In this document: positions 9,705 to 17,016 of the stretch, one piece after another
Layout of the letters: every line of letters starts with the position of its first letter
Numbering within the stretch: position 1 is the stretch's first letter
Assembly: GCF_000376565.1 (NCBI RefSeq)
Contig: NZ_BARG01000061.1
Location: forward strand, 1-64,000
Direction of reading: 5' to 3'
Length of the DNA: 64,000 nt
Origin: Streptomyces hokutonensis
GTDB taxonomy: Bacteria > Actinomycetota > Actinomycetes > Streptomycetales > Streptomycetaceae
Notes under the pieces: generated by a model
Told to the model about the DNA's origin: nothing
Databases searched by the model: none
The model's input: the letters and a program-made list of their open reading frames with translations, nothing else
Translations under genes and position numbers: made by a program

Positions 9705-9744
9705 GTGTTCACTGTACCCATAACAGTGTTCATTGTGAACACTG
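9705..9744. promoter_or_regulatory. Operator in the regulator/xis divergent region
   Basis: A perfect palindrome, CAGTGTTCA-N3-TGAACACTG, covers 9724-9744. A half copy (GTGTTCACTG) lies at 9705-9714. It sits directly before the xis start and 80-100 bp upstream of the regulator start. The same arms recur at 31721-31739 in front of the transfer operon. Confidence 0.75.
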
Positions 9745-9752
9745 AAAGGGTG

Positions 9753-10004
9753 ATGATGATGACCGGTAAGGCTGAAAAGGCCACACGGGAGAAGACCATG
9801 CAAGACCCTCTGCTCACGCCCCGCGAGGTGCACGAGGACTACGGGTTCAGCCAGCAGACGCTGGCCAACTGGCGGTGGACGGGCATCGGGCCCGACTACA
9901 TCAAGCAGACCCCTGGCAAAGGTGGGCGCATCAAGTACCGCCGCAGTGCCATCGAGGCGTGGCTGTGCGCCCAGACCGTCAAGGCCGGAGGCGCCGCAGC
10001 ATGA
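9753..10004 (+). CDS. xis: Excisionase (Xis), AlpA/MerR-like HTH
   Basis: An 83-residue basic protein with one winged-HTH domain of the HTH_17 type (LLTPREVHEDYGFSQQTLANW, then GRIKYRRSAIEAWL). AICE excisionases of this type bind near att sites and turn the integrase toward excision. Start choice is ambiguous among GTG 9750 and ATGs at 9753, 9756 and 9759; AAAGGG at 9745-9750 fits the last two best. It heads a rightward operon, and each following gene overlaps the previous stop by 4 bp (ATGA or GTGA). Confidence 0.85.
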   Translation: MMMTGKAEKATREKTMQDPLLTPREVHEDYGFSQQTLANWRWTGIGPDYIKQTPGKGGRIKYRRSAIEAWLCAQTVKAGGAAA

Positions 10005-10273
10005 CCACCAACGCGAAGACCCGCCGGGGGCTGACCGGCGGGTCTCAGCAAGAAGTCCTCTTCGGTGGCGGGACTGAGTCCACGGTACCGCCTCTGCCTG
10101 TCGTACGACCCATCGTTCTCTCGACGCGGGGGCGCATCGAGTTCACCGGCCGCTGCCCGAAGTGCGAGGGATGGCACCGCCATATTCACCTCGGCATCGT
10201 GCGTGCCCCCTGCGGGAGCCGCTATGACCTCCAGCCCGCCAGACGAGGGCGTCGAGGCGGGGGGAACGCGTGA
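10001..10273 (+). CDS. Small zinc-ribbon-like protein between xis and primase
   Basis: A 90-residue protein beginning MTTNAKTRRGL. It has CPKCEGWHRHIH near residue 53 and a further cysteine (APCGSRY), a likely zinc-binding cluster. The tail is basic (QPARRGRRGG). It overlaps xis and the primase gene by 4 bp each, so it is made with the replication proteins. It may bind DNA or help replication, but I do not recognise a named family. Confidence 0.7.
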   Translation: MTTNAKTRRGLTGGSQQEVLFGGGTESTVPPLPVVRPIVLSTRGRIEFTGRCPKCEGWHRHIHLGIVRAPCGSRYDLQPARRGRRGGGNA

Positions 10274-11151
10274 GTAACCGGTCCACCCGAAGGGCCTGGC
10301 TGTGCGCCATCGAGAGCGCACACCAGGCAGCCCAACACGGCCTGCACGTCTTCCCCATCGGCAGCGCCAAGCTGCCCGCGATCCGCTCTCCACACCGCGA
10401 CGATCCGCCGGGTACACCACCGTGCCGTGGAACTTGTGGGCGGCTCGGTCACGGCGTCCACGACGCGACGACCGACCCGAAGCAACTCGACGAACTCTTC
10501 GACGCAGCCCCCCACGCTTGCGGATATGGGATCGCCTGCGGGCGGGGTTATGAGCCTCTTCTTGGTGTCGACCTCGACCGTAAGAACGGTGTGGATGGCG
10601 TCGTCTCCCTCGCCGCTCTTGCCGAGCAGCATGTTTTCACCGTGCCCGAGACGACCATCATCGCCACCCCGTCCGGCGGCGAACATCGTTGGTTCATCGG
10701 TCCGGCCGGCGCTCCGGTGCGGAACAGTGCGAGCAAACTCGGTCCAGGCGTCGACGTCAGGGGATACGGCGGATTCCTCGTCGGCCCTGGGTCCTGGACT
10801 CCGAAGGGCATTTACCGGTTCGTTGACCGGCGCCCAGCTGCCCAACTTCCGGATGCGCTGCTCGCCCTGATGCTGCCCCCGCCTCCGGTCCGACGGGCAC
10901 CGGTCTACCTGCCCGGTCCTCGCCGGGGCGCGGCCCTGGTCAGCCTGATCAAGTTCGTGTTGGAGGCGGGCGAGAACGAGCTGAACAACCGCCTGTATTG
11001 GGCGGCCTGTCGGGCCTACGAGACCGGCGTCGATGCCGACTCCATCAGCCGCGCCCTAGTTGATGCTGCCGTCTCCCTCGGTCACCCCGAACATGCCGCT
11101 GAACGCACCGTCAACAGCGCCCGAAATGCACCTGTGAGGAACAGCGCATGA
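10270..11151 (+). CDS. Bifunctional DNA primase/polymerase (Prim-Pol), replication protein
   Basis: A 293-residue protein whose N-terminal two thirds is a Prim-Pol domain of the archaeo-eukaryotic primase superfamily. The metal-binding acid pair is in GVDLDRKN (Asp101 and Asp103), SGGEHRWF is at 135-142, and GVDVRGYGG at 160-168. Such proteins prime and may extend DNA at the origin of AICEs and related plasmids. The GTG start overlaps the upstream stop, and its own stop overlaps the helicase-like gene. Together they form a two-protein replication initiation module beside the motif cluster at 13284-13535. Confidence 0.88.
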   Translation: MSNRSTRRAWLCAIESAHQAAQHGLHVFPIGSAKLPAIRSPHRDDPPGTPPCRGTCGRLGHGVHDATTDPKQLDELFDAAPHACGYGIACGRGYEPLLGVDLDRKNGVDGVVSLAALAEQHVFTVPETTIIATPSGGEHRWFIGPAGAPVRNSASKLGPGVDVRGYGGFLVGPGSWTPKGIYRFVDRRPAAQLPDALLALMLPPPPVRRAPVYLPGPRRGAALVSLIKFVLEAGENELNNRLYWAACRAYETGVDADSISRALVDAAVSLGHPEHAAERTVNSARNAPVRNSA

Positions 11152-13244
11152 GTACCGACGAGCAGGCCCGCGAGTTCCTCCAGGACAACGGCATTGACGT
11201 TGACCAGCTTGATCAGTGCCCTTTCGGCACCCCCGAGGAAGTCATTGCAGAGTTCACCGACCTGGAACACGACAAGCGGCTCGACCGCATCGGCGAGTTG
11301 GTGGCGTGGCTGGCCGGCCGGGGCGAAATCGAGTTGCAGCGGTACCGCAAGGCGATCGTCGACGCGAAGCTCCTCGGTGCCGGTGACTGGCGGTCCCTCG
11401 CCTCCGAGGCCAAAAAGCAGCGCGTCACCCAGATCAGGACCGCGGTCCGCTCAGACTGCCCGTACACCTCCGAGAACGGCTGTCTGTACCTGGCCACTCC
11501 AGACGGCGGGCAGATGCTCCTCGCCCGCTTCGTCCCCGAGGTCGTGGCGCAGGTGATCCGGGACGACGGTGCCGAGATCACCACACTCATCAAGATCCGA
11601 GTAACACGGCCCGGCGGACACTCGGTCGAGGTCGAGGTTCCCGCCGAACGACTGCCCATGGCCCGACGTTGGGCCGCCCAGGCAATCGGCGCCTCAGCCG
11701 TCATCACGCCCATGTCCCGCGACGAGGCCCATGTCGCCACAGCCGCGCAGTACTTCGGCAACGACCAGTGGGACAGCCAGACCACCTACGCCCACACCGG
11801 ATGGCGTGCGGACATCGACGGCACCTGGAGATTCCTCACCGCCTCCGGTGCCCTGGGCGCGGCCGGCCTGGACACGTCCGTCACCGTCGACCTGGGCACC
11901 GAAAACTTGAACATGTACGCCTTGCGCGACCCGTCCGAGGTGGGCGCCGAGTCGCTGGCCACGGCCGTCCGCGCGTCCATGGCACTGCTGGACATGGCGC
12001 CGCTGACCATCACCGCACCCCTGCTCGGAGCCGCCTACCGCGCGCCGCTACCGCTGCTACCGGAAACCAGCGCGTACGTAGTAGGGCCCAGCGGATCACT
12101 TAAAAGCGCGGCCTCCGCCACGGTGCTCCAGCACTTCGGGCGATGCCTCGATGCCCGGCACTTCCCGGCGAACTGGAACTTCACGGGCAACGCGCTGGAA
12201 TCCATCGCCAACCAGCTTGCGAATGTCCTGCTGGTCATCGACGACTACGCGCCGCAGTCCGCAGACGACCCCCGCCGACTGGCCACCGCAGCCGACCGGA
12301 TCTTCCGCGGGGCGGCGAACAGCGCTGGACGAGGACGGCTACGCCCGGACGGAACCCGCCGCCCCGAGCGTCCCCCAAAGGCGCAGATCGCGGCGACCGG
12401 CGAGGACGTGCCGCCCGGCGAATCCCTGCGCGCCAGGCTGACGGTCACCACGGTCGATGCCGGAGCCATCGACGTCACCAAGCTGACCGAGGCCCAGCGG
12501 CGCGCGGCGAATGGCGTGTACGAACTCGCGATGGCCGGCTTCGTACGCCACCTCGCAGGCCTCCTCGATGCGGACGCCGAGTACGCCGACCGGCTGCGCG
12601 AGCAGATCGCCGAGCGCCGCGCCGAACTGGCCCAAGCCTCCGCCGGTCACGCCCGTGTCCCCGAGGCGACGGCCGGCCTGTTGACGGGGTACCGCGAGTT
12701 CCTCACCTATGCGGTCACCGTCGGCGCTTTCACGGGCGACGAGGCGACGGCGCAGATGGACAAGGTGAAGACGGCCCTTCTTCAAGTGGCTGCGGAACAG
12801 ACCGCCTACGCCAAGGGCATGGCTGTCGCCGAGATCTACCTGCGGGCGCTGGCCTCCGCGCTGGTGTCGGGTGCCGTGCACTTGGCCGACCAGGAGACCG
12901 GGCGTGAGCCCGAGGAGCCGGAGCGGTGGGGCTGGGAGCCGTACCCGTCGGGGGGCTACCAGTCGGCCTACCGAGCCAAGGGCAAATGCCTCGGTTGGCT
13001 ATCCGCTACCGGAGACGTCCTCCTGCACCCGGACGTGGCGTACGAAGTGGCTCGCGACCATGCCGGACGGGCTGCCGAGCCATTGGCGACCACGAAAGTC
13101 ACCATCCACAAGCGGCTCAAGGAAGGCGGCCACCTTGCTTCCAACAGCGAAGACGGCAGGCCCACCGTCGTACGGAGGATCGCGGGCAGAAGCCGCCGGG
13201 TGCTCCATGTCCGAGCCGACCGGATCACCGGAGAGAGCGCGTAA
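11148..13244 (+). CDS. P-loop replicative helicase-like protein (DUF927-type)
   Basis: A 698-residue protein with Walker A GPSGSLKS at 313-320 and Walker B LLVIDDYAPQ at about 361-370. This arrangement resembles the DUF927/superfamily 3-like helicases that accompany Prim-Pol proteins on mobile elements. The N-terminal 300 residues have no motif I recognise. The C terminus (VTIHKRLKEGGHL, VLHVRAD) looks like a winged helix that could bind origin DNA. It overlaps the Prim-Pol gene by 4 bp. I infer that it unwinds the element origin and that the motif array directly downstream is its binding region. Confidence 0.75.
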   Translation: MSTDEQAREFLQDNGIDVDQLDQCPFGTPEEVIAEFTDLEHDKRLDRIGELVAWLAGRGEIELQRYRKAIVDAKLLGAGDWRSLASEAKKQRVTQIRTAVRSDCPYTSENGCLYLATPDGGQMLLARFVPEVVAQVIRDDGAEITTLIKIRVTRPGGHSVEVEVPAERLPMARRWAAQAIGASAVITPMSRDEAHVATAAQYFGNDQWDSQTTYAHTGWRADIDGTWRFLTASGALGAAGLDTSVTVDLGTENLNMYALRDPSEVGAESLATAVRASMALLDMAPLTITAPLLGAAYRAPLPLLPETSAYVVGPSGSLKSAASATVLQHFGRCLDARHFPANWNFTGNALESIANQLANVLLVIDDYAPQSADDPRRLATAADRIFRGAANSAGRGRLRPDGTRRPERPPKAQIAATGEDVPPGESLRARLTVTTVDAGAIDVTKLTEAQRRAANGVYELAMAGFVRHLAGLLDADAEYADRLREQIAERRAELAQASAGHARVPEATAGLLTGYREFLTYAVTVGAFTGDEATAQMDKVKTALLQVAAEQTAYAKGMAVAEIYLRALASALVSGAVHLADQETGREPEEPERWGWEPYPSGGYQSAYRAKGKCLGWLSATGDVLLHPDVAYEVARDHAGRAAEPLATTKVTIHKRLKEGGHLASNSEDGRPTVVRRIAGRSRRVLHVRADRITGESA

Positions 13245-13283
13245 TGCATTCCACCGTAGGTGCGCCCTATCCCCGAGAAGAGC

Positions 13284-13535
13284 GGTAGCAGCGGTAGCAG
13301 CAGACGGACAGGGCGCATCGCAGCAGATCAGACCACAGCCGCCCCGCTACCAGCGCGGAACCGGAAGCGGTAGCCGACCGGTAGCAGCGGCGACCGAGAA
13401 CGGTAGCGCGCTACCGGTTACCGCCGCTGCTACCGGTTCCCGCTACCGGTCAGCTACCGGTTTGAAGCCCAAACCGGTAGCAGCAGAACCAGCCCTTGAC
13501 CTGAGAACCACCACCGGCCGCTACCGGTGCTACCG
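13284..13535. repeat. Iteron cluster, probable replication origin of the AICE
   Basis: Within 252 bp there are 13 copies of GCTACC or its complement GGTAGC. Many extend to GCTACCGGT/ACCGGTAGC. Starts are at 13284, 13293, 13346, 13369, 13380, 13402, 13410, 13429, 13442, 13453, 13476, 13520 and 13529, in both orientations. The two at 13402-13415 form one palindrome. The array fills the 340-bp gap right after the helicase-like gene and holds no gene. Repeat arrays next to rep genes are typical origins; irregular spacing argues against CRISPR. Confidence 0.75.
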
Positions 13536-13588
13536 CTTTTCGACGCAGCACAGCACCCCGTAGGTGAAACACGCCACAGGAGACCGAC

Positions 13589-14029
13589 ATGAGCACCCCG
13601 CAGCACACCGAATACGACCGCGCGCTCACCGCCGACCACCGGCTCCGCGCCCTCGCTCAACTCGTCACCGCGCTCTGCCAGTTCGTACGCCCCGCAGACA
13701 CCATGTGCGGCGGATGCGCCTGGGACGCCCTCGTCAAGCCCCTCGCCACACCCCTGATCGGCTGGGAACGCGGCTACAAACCCGAGGCCGCCAAAGACCC
13801 CGACCCAGACCGCGCGTGGCGCATCTACACCGGCGGCGAGTGGCTGGCCGGATGGAAGGAAGCGGAGCAGGACCGTACGCCGGCCAGCACCGACACCGAG
13901 CAGTGGCTGCGCACCTCGGAAGCGTGGGACGCGTACTGCGGCGAGCTGATCCGCCAACTCAACGCCGCCGACCCGGCGCACGGCCACGGGATCCAGCGCT
14001 ACGGCAAGGCCAAGACGATCGCGGCCTGA
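13589..14029 (+). CDS. AICE cargo protein of unknown function
   Basis: A 146-residue acidic protein starting MSTPQHTEYDRALTAD. A GGCAWD motif follows two nearby cysteines (residues 31-44). The C-terminal half is helical (TEQWLRTSEAWDAY). A strong ribosome site (AGGAGA) supports the start. It is the first gene after the iteron array, in the same direction as the replication genes. No known family recognised. Confidence 0.65.
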   Translation: MSTPQHTEYDRALTADHRLRALAQLVTALCQFVRPADTMCGGCAWDALVKPLATPLIGWERGYKPEAAKDPDPDRAWRIYTGGEWLAGWKEAEQDRTPASTDTEQWLRTSEAWDAYCGELIRQLNAADPAHGHGIQRYGKAKTIAA

Positions 14030-14087
14030 CCAGACTTCCGGCCGTCACCAGGCGGCCGGCCAACCCGCCCACCGAAGGAGAACGACC

Positions 14088-14444
14088 ATGACCGAGCAGA
14101 CCATCACCCCGCAGAACGACCCATGGACCACCGACACCACGACCAAGCCCCGTAACCGCCTGCCGCTCACCACCACCCACGACGGCCCCTTCAACGACCG
14201 CATCCAGATCAAGAGCACCCAGGGCAGCGCCAACGCCGGGCACTACAGCGGCTACTTCGTGACCATCGAGACCGGCGAGGAGACCCTCGTCTTCACCCCG
14301 GACGAAGCCCGTGCGATCGCCGCGAGCCTGACGCAGGCCGCCGACGAGACCGCGCTCAACGAGCGGCTCGACACCAACTGCTCACTGCACGACGCGGTGC
14401 CCGGCGAGAACTTCCCCGGCAGCTCCTGCACCTGCGACGCCTGA
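14088..14444 (+). CDS. AICE cargo protein of unknown function
   Basis: A 118-residue acidic protein with ribosome site GAAGGAG. The middle has an alternating beta-like pattern (YSGYFVTIETGEETLVFTPDEA), then a helix (ARAIAASLTQAADET). The C terminus has three cysteines, ending CTCDA. The end looks like a small metal or disulfide patch. Function unknown. Confidence 0.65.
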   Translation: MTEQTITPQNDPWTTDTTTKPRNRLPLTTTHDGPFNDRIQIKSTQGSANAGHYSGYFVTIETGEETLVFTPDEARAIAASLTQAADETALNERLDTNCSLHDAVPGENFPGSSCTCDA

Positions 14445-14524
14445 CCCGCGCACTACGGCCGGCCCCGCGGGTGACGGGGCCGGCCACCCGGCAGCATCCC
14501 AGACCTTCAAGGAGGTGACCGCCA

Positions 14525-14911
14525 GTGACCAGTAATGGCCTGACGGAACTCGACGCCAAGGCTCAGGCCGTGGTCCTGCTCGCCCGTGGAACGAACAGTG
14601 ACAAAGTCGGCGAACAGGTCGGCGTGTCCGGGCGCACGATCCGCCGCTGGGCAGAGGCCCCCGAGTTCCGTGCCGAGGTCGAGGCCGCCCGGCGGGCGCT
14701 CCTCGATGAAGCCGTCCGCGCCCTCTCCTCTGCCGCACGGGACGCGGTCACTGTCCTCCACGACAGCCTCAGCGACGACAGCCCCGCCATCCGCCTCCGC
14801 GCTGCTGTCGCCCTCCTCGGAGCCCTGCCCAACATCGCCGAGCACGTGGCCCTGGAGGAGCGCGTAGCTGCCCTCGAAGCGGCCTTCGACACCGAAAGGA
14901 CGGCGGCATGA
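14525..14911 (+). CDS. Small-terminase-like HTH protein
   Basis: A 128-residue protein whose GTG start follows a near-perfect AAGGAGGTG site. Residues 5-45 form a homeodomain-like HTH (ARGTNSDKVGEQVGVSGRTI), followed by a long helix and ALSSAARDAVTVLHDSL. This layout resembles phBC6A51-type terminase small subunits and HTH proteins that accompany phage-derived genes. No large terminase is present, so a packaging role is doubtful; it may be a regulator. Its stop overlaps the next gene. Confidence 0.6.
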   Translation: MTSNGLTELDAKAQAVVLLARGTNSDKVGEQVGVSGRTIRRWAEAPEFRAEVEAARRALLDEAVRALSSAARDAVTVLHDSLSDDSPAIRLRAAVALLGALPNIAEHVALEERVAALEAAFDTERTAA

Positions 14912-15279
14912 GCCGCAGACTGACGACACGCCTCCTGCGCCTGGAACAGGCCGCCCCCAAGGCCCTCGACAACCCGGAGTGCCGGCATCACGGGCAGGCC
15001 TGCCGCATGGGCCGCGACTGGCCGCAGCCGTACGTCCACGACGTTGAAGACGACCTCGCCGAGTTCATCACCGAGGCTCACCGTGCCTGCGGGCGGGAGA
15101 CCGAACCAACTCGTCGTGAGCGGTGGGAGATCCACGTTCATGAGTTGGTGCCGGCTGCCGAGATCGAGCAGCGGAACCGCGAAGTCGCCGAACTGATCCG
15201 CGAGGTGGAGGTGAAGAACGAACGCATCCTCGCCGAACTCACCAGCGAGGACAGCGACGGGAGCCCGACCGCCGCCTGA
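14908..15279 (+). CDS. Cargo protein of unknown function, coupled to the HTH gene
   Basis: A 123-residue protein that starts MSRRLTTRLLRLEQAAP, with a CRHHGQACRMG cluster (possible metal site) near residues 25-35. The C-terminal half is a charged helix (EQRNREVAELIREVEVKNER), a probable coiled coil. The ATG overlaps the stop of the HTH gene (ATGA), so they are likely produced together and may interact. A hairpin terminator follows. Confidence 0.6.
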   Translation: MSRRLTTRLLRLEQAAPKALDNPECRHHGQACRMGRDWPQPYVHDVEDDLAEFITEAHRACGRETEPTRRERWEIHVHELVPAAEIEQRNREVAELIREVEVKNERILAELTSEDSDGSPTAA

Positions 15280-15291
15280 CGCACACCCCAA

Positions 15292-15317
15292 GGGGGTCCG
15301 GACCAAACCGGACCCCC
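15292..15317 (+). terminator. Hairpin after the HTH/cargo pair
   Basis: GGGGGTCCGG pairs with CCGGACCCCC around a 6-base loop. It lies 12 bp after the upstream stop and 24 bp before the next start, so it may give partial termination. Confidence 0.65.
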
Positions 15318-15340
15318 GGCACCCACAGCAGGGAGAGAGC

Positions 15341-15757
15341 ATGTCCAACGTCAACAGGCCCGTGATCGCGTCCGCGGCCTTGCATGCCGAGCGGATCCGC
15401 GCGGCCGAGCAGCAGCGAGCAGAGGCGCCGAGGGCCACGCGGACCGGGCAGTCGACGGCCGAGCGGTACGCGGAGCGCGCCCTCGCCGGACACCGTGCGG
15501 ATGAGGAACTGCGGACGCGAGCGCGGATGAACGAGCTGCGTGCGCGCGGCGTCATCGGCGCCGATCCCGAGCCGGACGACGAGGAAGAGTACGACGACAC
15601 CGACGAGGTCGAGGAGTACGAGGAGGAAGGCGAGCAGCCGGTGAGCACGGCCGAGCGGTATGCGAGGAGGGAGCGGGAGCGGCAGGAGGCTGGGCGCCAC
15701 GCTGCCTTGGCCGCGCGCCGAGGAGCGACGCAGGCCGTTCGCCCCGTGATCTTCTGA
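15341..15757 (+). CDS. Charged helical cargo protein with an acidic linker
   Basis: A 138-residue low-complexity protein. A basic helix with AERYAERALAGHRADEE is followed by an acidic stretch (residues 77-100; DDEEEYDDTDEVEEYEEEGE). A second STAERYARRER unit then repeats the first (STAERYAERAL). The internal duplication and acidic linker are reminiscent of phage scaffold or head-associated proteins, but identity is not proven. Ribosome site is GGGAGAG. Confidence 0.55.
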   Translation: MSNVNRPVIASAALHAERIRAAEQQRAEAPRATRTGQSTAERYAERALAGHRADEELRTRARMNELRARGVIGADPEPDDEEEYDDTDEVEEYEEEGEQPVSTAERYARRERERQEAGRHAALAARRGATQAVRPVIF

Positions 15758-15778
15758 CCGGATTTCACCGGCCGCTGA

Positions 15779-15815
15779 ATTGTGCCCGGCCGCCCACGTG
15801 GCGGTCGGGCACAAT
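15779..15815. terminator. Bidirectional terminator between convergent genes
   Basis: ATTGTGCCCGGCCGCC pairs with GGCGGTCGGGCACAAT around CACGT, with one G-T pair. It separates the rightward gene at 15341 from the leftward pair at 15832-16577. Confidence 0.8.
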
Positions 15816-15831
15816 CATGCTGGCGGGCGGC

Positions 15832-16194
15832 TTAGTCGGGGTCGCCGAATTCGTCCGCTCTGAGAGCCAGTCGGCGCAGTACGTCAGCTGAGGTGGTGTC
15901 GAAGTCTCCGGTGTCGTGAGTGTGGGCGAGTTCTGTGAAGGCGACGGTGAAGGCCCCGACGAGCTGGCGAACGGCCCTGGTCCACCTCTCGTTCATGGCT
16001 TCGGCGATCTCCTGATGTGATGCAGAGGTGGGCAGGGAGAACCCGTATGCCAGGACTTCGTTGAGCATCGCCGTGACGGGGCCGTCGGTGGTGTCGACGT
16101 CTTCGGCCCTGCGGCCTTCCTCGAGCTGCTGTGCCCATTCGCCAGCCTGAGTCAGCATGCCGACGACCCGCTTTATGACCTCGCTCTGCTCCAT
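15832..16194 (-). CDS. Unknown protein coupled to an XRE regulator
   Basis: A 120-residue, mostly helical, acidic protein (MEQSEVIKRVVGMLTQAGEW). I start at the ATG near 16194; a longer reading would run inside the upstream gene. It overlaps that regulator gene by 22 bp and is probably translationally coupled to it. A small acidic partner next to an XRE protein could be an antagonist or toxin-antitoxin-like partner, but no toxin fold is recognised. Confidence 0.55.
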   Translation of the reverse strand: MEQSEVIKRVVGMLTQAGEWAQQLEEGRRAEDVDTTDGPVTAMLNEVLAYGFSLPTSASHQEIAEAMNERWTRAVRQLVGAFTVAFTELAHTHDTGDFDTTSADVLRRLALRADEFGDPD

Positions 16195-16577
16195 GCGGTG
16201 AGCGTAGGACGTTCGGGTGATGCTGTCGCCGCCCGCTCGCAGGCGATCCGCTCGCGTACGGCGTCCGGTACCGGCGTGCCGCGCCGGTTGACGTGACGTA
16301 CGCCGCGCCGAGTCCTGAGCGCGCCCGTATCGACCGCCACGGCCATCAAGACCGCCGACTCCCACGGGCCCAACGCGAGGACGTCACAGACGCGTTCGGC
16401 GACGTCGATGGCGGGCGGTCGGCGTTCCTCCTCGATGGCCTGCACGGTGTGGGCGGACGTGCCGATAGCCGCGGCGAGGGCGTCTCGGGAGAAGTACCGG
16501 TCGATGCGTGCGTTGCGCAGCAGGACGCCGAAGCCGAGCGGGAGCGCCGACCAGCGCGGTGAAGTGGTGGATGCCAT
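16173..16577 (-). CDS. XRE-family HTH regulator
   Basis: A 134-residue protein with a Cro/CI HTH in residues 15-60 (SRDALAAAIGTSAHTVQAIE, then PPAIDVAERVCDVLAL) and a basic C terminus. The chosen ATG gives MASTTSPRWSALPL; an earlier in-frame start lacks a ribosome site. It is divergent from a second HTH gene at 16792, with 215 bp of relatively AT-rich DNA between them that must hold promoters. An inverted TGATTC/GAATCA pair is present there. Confidence 0.6.
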   Translation of the reverse strand: MASTTSPRWSALPLGFGVLLRNARIDRYFSRDALAAAIGTSAHTVQAIEEERRPPAIDVAERVCDVLALGPWESAVLMAVAVDTGALRTRRGVRHVNRRGTPVPDAVRERIACERAATASPERPTLTAWSRARS

Positions 16578-16791
16578 ACGCCACAGCATCCGGCAGGCAA
16601 TGAATCGTAGGCAAGGTATGCATCTGACCTGTGATTCAAAGGCTAGTTGAAGTAGAATCAAGTCAGGCCGTGGCGCCCGTGATGGGGCCACCAGTAGTCC
16701 GTGATGGACACCCGGGCACGACGAGCGGGACCGCTCACCAGTCAGCCCAGGACGGGCCACCCCCATCAGCTGCTCACCCTGGAGCACCCTC

Positions 16792-17016
16792 GTGGCCCGC
16801 GTCTTCGACGGCGCCGCCTTGCGCGATCAGCGCAGGCTCGCCGGAATCACCGCCGCTCAACTCGCAGCCGTAGTCGGTCGTACGGAGGACGCCGTCTGGT
16901 CGTACGAAACCGGCCGGGCCACCCCGCCCATCGACATCGCCGCCGCCCTCGCCGATGCACTCGACGTCCACCTCGACCAACTCCTCACGCACACCGCAGA
17001 GTTGGCGGTCGCCTGA
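16792..17016 (+). CDS. Small XRE-family HTH protein preceding the tape-measure gene
   Basis: A 74-residue single-domain Cro/CI protein. Helix-turn-helix residues are AAQLAAVVGRTEDAVWSYET, followed by RATPPIDIAAALADALDV. The GTG start has GGAG upstream. Its TGA overlaps the ATG of the tape-measure-like gene (TGATG), so it is translationally linked and may regulate that transcript. Confidence 0.75.
   Translation: MARVFDGAALRDQRRLAGITAAQLAAVVGRTEDAVWSYETGRATPPIDIAAALADALDVHLDQLLTHTAELAVA

Noticed and set aside
13284..13535. CRISPR array
   Set aside because: Motifs are only 6-9 bases long, occur in both orientations and have irregular spacing. There is no constant repeat-spacer unit and no cas gene.
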